Assembly: GCA_027021685.1 (NCBI GenBank)
Contig: JALUTW010000328.1
Span: 1 to 8,434 of the forward strand
Length of the DNA: 8,434 nucleotides
From: Chromatiales bacterium
GTDB taxonomy: Bacteria > Pseudomonadota > Gammaproteobacteria > CAMYNG01
Reading direction: 5' to 3'
Below, piece after piece: positions 6,078 through 8,434 of the stretch (positions are counted from its first letter, which is position 1; every line of letters starts with the position of its first letter). A program made the translations under genes and the position numbers. Below the pieces are notes generated by a model that saw nothing but the letters and a program-made list of their open reading frames with translations, searched no databases and was not told the origin of the DNA.

Positions 6078-6086
6078 GCCGCCACC

Positions 6087-6163
6087 GCCCCGGTAGCTCA
6101 GCCGGATAGAGCATCCGCCTCCTAAGCGGAAGGTCACACGTTCGAATCGTGTCCGGGGCGCCA
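6087..6163 (+). tRNA. tRNA-Arg (anticodon CCT)
   Basis: A complete cloverleaf can be drawn. The acceptor stem GCCCCGG (6087-6093) pairs fully with CCGGGGC (6153-6159). The D stem GCTC/GAGC encloses an AGCCGGATA loop. The anticodon stem TCCGC/GCGGA holds loop CTCCTAA, placing anticodon CCT at 6121-6123. A five-base variable loop precedes the T arm ACACG-TTCGAAT-CGTGT. The discriminator is G6160 and the CCA end is encoded (6161-6163). CCT reads the arginine codon AGG, a rare codon in GC-rich genomes. The zinc-ribbon gene starts 29 bases later with no terminator between, so the two may share a transcript. Confidence 0.97.
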
Positions 6164-6192
6164 GCCCGTCATCCGTCGCAGGAGGCTCCCCC

Positions 6193-6705
6193 ATGAACGA
6201 GACCCGCCAGGACAAGCTGCTCGGCGCCTACCGCGGCTTTCTCCGGCACCTGCGTCAGGCCTGGCACCAGTCCGAGGGCAGGGTGCGCGACCGCCTGCAG
6301 CAGGCGCTGGCGCAGGCCGAGGACAAGACCGCCGAGCTGTCGGAGCTGAGCCGGGAGGAGCTGGAACAGATTGGCGACTGGCTGCGCCGCGACCTCCGCG
6401 GCGCGGCGGAGTTCTTCGACCGCAACGGCGAGGCCCTGGCCCGCTGGCTGGGCCTGGAGCTGACCCTGGCCGAGTACGAGCTGGCCGACCTGGTGGCCGC
6501 AGCGGCCGATCCCACCCTGGTCCAGCTCCACGCCCTGCGCCAGCAGGCCGAGCTGGGGGAATGGCACACCGGGGAGATCACCGGCCCCGGCACCCTGGTG
6601 TGCGACCGGTGCGGGGAGCCGCTGCACTTCGGCGAGCCGGGACACGTTCCGCCCTGCCCCAGGTGCCGGGGCACCGTGTTCCACAAGGAATACCCGGCCT
6701 CCTGA
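6193..6705 (+). CDS. Zinc-ribbon protein of the DUF1451/YbeL family
   Basis: The 170-residue protein has a long charged helical N-terminal part (about 1-122, probably coiled-coil, rich in Glu, Arg and Leu). It is followed by a C-terminal zinc ribbon with two Cys-x2-Cys knuckles: C137/C140 (LVCDRC) and C155/C158 (PCPRC). The preceding block WHTGEITGPGTLVC matches the pattern I recall for E. coli YbeL (HSGEVVGLGNLVC), including the spacing to the second knuckle, so assignment to that uncharacterised family is confident. Its biochemical role is unknown; metal binding is inferred from the four cysteines. AGGAGG (6180-6185) lies seven bases before the ATG. The 5' end is only 29 bases from the tRNA-Arg gene and may be expressed from its promoter. 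Confidence 0.88.
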   Translation: MNETRQDKLLGAYRGFLRHLRQAWHQSEGRVRDRLQQALAQAEDKTAELSELSREELEQIGDWLRRDLRGAAEFFDRNGEALARWLGLELTLAEYELADLVAAAADPTLVQLHALRQQAELGEWHTGEITGPGTLVCDRCGEPLHFGEPGHVPPCPRCRGTVFHKEYPAS

Positions 6706-6738
6706 AACGGGATGCAAACCGCCGCCAGGCCTCCTCGC

Positions 6739-6768
6739 GGCCGTCCGTTGACCCAGGTCAACACGGCC
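6739..6768. promoter_or_regulatory. Dyad upstream of aldolase: FNR/CRP-family-like operator or RNA hairpin
   Basis: The core GTTGACC-CA-GGTCAAC (6747-6762) is a perfect dyad with seven-base arms. It contains TTGAC-N4-GTCAA, resembling the FNR/ANR/DNR pattern TTGAT-N4-ATCAA with the T/A at the inner edge replaced by C/G. Outer arms GGCCGT (6739-6744) and ACGGCC (6763-6768) also pair, leaving a two-base bulge. Transcribed RNA could therefore fold into a 12-pair stem with loop CCAG. No T-run follows, so a standard terminator for the zinc-ribbon gene is unlikely. The dyad is seen; its role is inference. Confidence 0.5.
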
Positions 6769-6783
6769 ACGGGAAGAACCCGG

Positions 6784-6789
6784 TATGGT
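6784..6789 (+). promoter_or_regulatory. Possible -10 hexamer of the aldolase promoter
   Basis: TATGGT matches TATAAT at four of six positions. A start at 6796 would put this hexamer at -12 to -7 and the centre of the upstream dyad at -41.5, the standard geometry of a class II FNR/CRP-dependent promoter, which often lacks a good -35. The resulting leader is about 34 bases and includes the ribosome-binding site at 6817-6823. The hexamer alone is weak evidence. Confidence 0.35.
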
Positions 6790-6829
6790 GTGGAAACGCT
6801 GAAAAACACAGCCATCAGGGAGGTGCGCC

Positions 6830-7858
6830 ATGTTTCCGGACACCCAGCTCGAAGCCACCGTCCGCGACCTGGTGCAGCCGGGCCGGGGCATCCTGGCGGC
6901 GGACGAAAGCATCCCCACCATCACCAGGCGCCTGGCCAAGGTGGGCGTGGAGTCCACGGAGGAAACCCGCCGTGCCTACCGTTCCATGCTGCTCACCACC
7001 GCCGGCATCGGTGAATACCTCAGCGGGGTGATCCTGTTCGAGGAGACCCTGGACCAGTGCACCGATGACGGGACCCCCCTGGTGGAGGTCCTGACCCGCC
7101 AGGGCATCGTACCCGGGATCAAGGTGGACAAGGGCACCGTCCCGCTGCCCGGTGCGCCCGGCGAGAAGATCACCCAGGGCCTGGACGGCCTGGCCGAGCG
7201 CCTGGAGACCTACCGGGCCAAGGGCGCGCGCTTCACCAAGTGGCGCGACGTCTATGTCATCGGCACCGGCACGCCCAGCCGCCTGGCCATCGAGGCCAAT
7301 GCCGAGGTCCTGGCCCGGTATGCCGCCGCGGCCCAGGCCGCCGGATTCGTGCCCATCGTGGAACCCGAGGTCCTGCTGGACGGCGATCACGACATCGCCC
7401 GCTGCGCCGAGGTCACCGAGACGGTACTGCACGAGGTCTACCACGCCCTGCACCGCCACGGCGTGGTCCTGGAATACACCCTGCTCAAGCCCAACATGGT
7501 CCTCCCGGGCAAGGACCATCCCGCCCGCGCCACCCCGGAGGAGGTCGCCGACCACACCCTGCGCGTGCTGCGCCGCACGGTGCCGGCCGCGGTGCCCAGC
7601 ATCAACTTCCTGTCCGGCGGCCAGACCCCGGAGGAGGCCACTGCCAACCTGGATGCCATGAACCGCCGGCGCGACGCCACCGTGCCCTGGGAGCTCAGCT
7701 TCTCCTACGCCCGGGCCCTGCAGCATCCGGCCATGGAGATCTGGGCCGGCCGGGCGGACAAGGCCGCCGAGGCCCAGGCGGCCTTCCTCCACCGCTGCCA
7801 GCTCACCGCCGCCGCCCGGCGCGGCCAGTACACCCCCGCCATGGAACGGGCGGCCTGA
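6830..7858 (+). CDS. Class I (Schiff-base) fructose-bisphosphate aldolase
   Basis: The enzyme reversibly splits fructose 1,6-bisphosphate into glyceraldehyde 3-phosphate and dihydroxyacetone phosphate, in glycolysis, gluconeogenesis or the Calvin cycle. The 342-residue product is of the animal/plant class I type, not the FbaB/DhnA type or the metal-dependent class II type. Matching motifs are GRGILAADES (18-27, D25), GIKVDKG (96-102, K98), FTKWRDV (135-141, K137), PIVEPEVLLDGDHD (175-188, E178 and E180), the Schiff-base lysine K220 in LLKPNMVLPG, FLSGGQ (260-265) and WELSFSYARALQ (287-298). All catalytic residues are present. The C-terminal tyrosine of animal enzymes is absent, as is common in shorter bacterial forms. 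AGGGAGG (6817-6823) lies six bases before the ATG. It stands alone, with its own promoter region; no terminator is seen after it. Confidence 0.97.
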   Translation: MFPDTQLEATVRDLVQPGRGILAADESIPTITRRLAKVGVESTEETRRAYRSMLLTTAGIGEYLSGVILFEETLDQCTDDGTPLVEVLTRQGIVPGIKVDKGTVPLPGAPGEKITQGLDGLAERLETYRAKGARFTKWRDVYVIGTGTPSRLAIEANAEVLARYAAAAQAAGFVPIVEPEVLLDGDHDIARCAEVTETVLHEVYHALHRHGVVLEYTLLKPNMVLPGKDHPARATPEEVADHTLRVLRRTVPAAVPSINFLSGGQTPEEATANLDAMNRRRDATVPWELSFSYARALQHPAMEIWAGRADKAAEAQAAFLHRCQLTAAARRGQYTPAMERAA

Positions 7859-7948
7859 GCGCCGGCCCGCGCCCTCGTTTCCACCGCCGGCCGCCATTTG
7901 CGTGACCGGATGGAACCTTTCGTGCCCGGCTGGCGTGTCATCATAGGC

Positions 7949-8434
7949 ATGATGAAGCCAGCCCTGCCATTCGCCTCCCGCCGCGCCCGCTTCGAGCGGC
8001 TCATCCGCCCGTGGCTGCACCCGCTCTACCGGCGGGCCTACCGCCTCACCGGTGATCGGGACGAGGCCGAGGACCTGGTCCAGGATCTGCTGGCCTCCCT
8101 GTACCAGAAGGGCATCCGCCTGGAGGAGGTGGAAGACCTGGAGCGCTGGCTGCTCAAGTCCCTCTACCACCAGTTCGTCGACCGGCTGCGCCGCGCCGGC
8201 CGCAGCCCCCTGGGTCACCTGGATGCCGATACCCCGGAGGGCATGGAGCGGCTGGAGGACGCCGCGCCCGGTCCCGAAGTGCTCACCGAGCAACAACTGG
8301 AGATCCGGCGTGTCCAGGCCGCGCTGGACGCCCTCAACCCCCATTTCCGCGCCGTCCTCGTGCTGCACGACGTGGAGGGCTTCACCCTGCAGGAACTCTT
8401 GCCCGTCCTCGACGCGCCCCTGGGCACCCTCAAG
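7949..8434 (+). CDS. ECF-type RNA polymerase sigma factor (3' end missing)
   Basis: A sigma-70 family protein of the extracytoplasmic-function type, which directs RNA polymerase to a small regulon. 162 codons are visible and the frame is open at the right edge. Region 2 spans about 15-85: YRLTGDRDEAEDLVQDLLASLY (region 2.2), then ERWLLKSLYHQFVDRLRR (region 2.4). A linker (about 86-113) leads to region 4 (about 115 onward), with ALDALNPHFRAVLVLHDVEG and the start of a helix-turn-helix (FTLQELLPVLDAPLGTLK). ECF factors are usually about 160-200 residues, so only a few dozen codons are probably missing. The start is uncertain: ATG 7949 and ATG 7952 have no clear ribosome-binding site, and an in-frame ATG at 7910 would add 13 residues. 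An anti-sigma gene, if any, would lie beyond the window. Confidence 0.87.
   Translation, partial: MMKPALPFASRRARFERLIRPWLHPLYRRAYRLTGDRDEAEDLVQDLLASLYQKGIRLEEVEDLERWLLKSLYHQFVDRLRRAGRSPLGHLDADTPEGMERLEDAAPGPEVLTEQQLEIRRVQAALDALNPHFRAVLVLHDVEGFTLQELLPVLDAPLGTLK

Noticed and set aside
6748..6776. TTGACC at 6748-6753 as a sigma70 -35 box for the aldolase
   Set aside because: No -10-like hexamer lies 16-18 bases downstream (CGGGAA/GGGAAG). The hexamer is better explained as one arm of the dyad.
7861..7891. Two GCCGGC palindromes after the aldolase as a terminator stem
   Set aside because: The arms are self-complementary six-mers common in GC-rich DNA, the loop would be 19 bases, and no T-run follows.
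6815..8368. A 517-codon open frame on the minus strand opposite the aldolase and sigma-factor genes
   Set aside because: It is antisense to two clearly identified genes, has low-complexity Gly/Ala/His/Gln-rich composition, and resembles no family. Such frames arise from GC-biased third codon positions.
1..8434. Mobile elements, CRISPR arrays, prophage or defence genes
   Set aside because: No transposase, integrase, spaced direct repeats or target-site duplications were seen. The tRNA gene has no repeated 3' end in the window that would suggest an integrated element.

Overview
The window is a stretch of GC-rich bacterial chromosome. It holds a conserved flagellar/chemotaxis locus (about 1-6022) followed by a tRNA gene and three unlinked housekeeping or regulatory genes (6087-8434). 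The order flgE-flgD-flgC-flgB-cheR-cheV on the minus strand, divergent from flgA-flgM-flgN on the plus strand, is the arrangement known from Pseudomonas and related Gammaproteobacteria. The high GC, the YbeL-like zinc-ribbon gene and the sigma54/sigma28 promoters also fit a polar-flagellate gammaproteobacterium. A Chromatiales/Ectothiorhodospiraceae-type organism is my guess, not something the sequence proves.

Left arm, minus strand (read right to left): cheV (3451-4371) and cheR (2523-3404) encode chemotaxis adaptation and coupling proteins. A 202-base gap follows (2321-2522), the longest gene-free stretch in the window. It carries a heptanucleotide tandem repeat, GC-rich hairpins, an IHF-like site and a near-perfect sigma54 promoter. 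That promoter drives flgB, flgC, flgD and flgE: two proximal rod proteins, the hook cap/scaffold, and the hook protein, which runs off the left edge.

Right arm, plus strand: flgA (P-ring chaperone), flgM (anti-sigma28) and flgN (export chaperone for hook-associated proteins). The 147-base cheV/flgA spacer has a sigma28-type promoter pointing left and a sigma54-type promoter pointing right. A second, very good sigma28 promoter lies between flgA and flgM. Together these give a readable hierarchy: sigma54 turns on rod, hook and flgA(MN); sigma28 then turns on cheVR and boosts flgMN, so the anti-sigma factor is made under the control of the factor it inhibits.

Beyond the flagellar block lie tRNA-Arg(CCT) (6087-6163, CCA encoded), a DUF1451/YbeL-like zinc-ribbon protein starting 29 bases after it, a eukaryote-type class I fructose-bisphosphate aldolase (6830-7858), and the first 162 codons of an ECF-type sigma factor (7949 to the right edge). 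The aldolase leader contains a strong dyad of the form TTGAC-N4-GTCAA, spaced from a -10-like hexamer as in class II FNR/CRP-family promoters. It could instead be an RNA hairpin.

I see no mobile element, CRISPR array or defence system. No undescribed multi-gene system is evident. The interesting material is regulatory DNA in the intergenic gaps.
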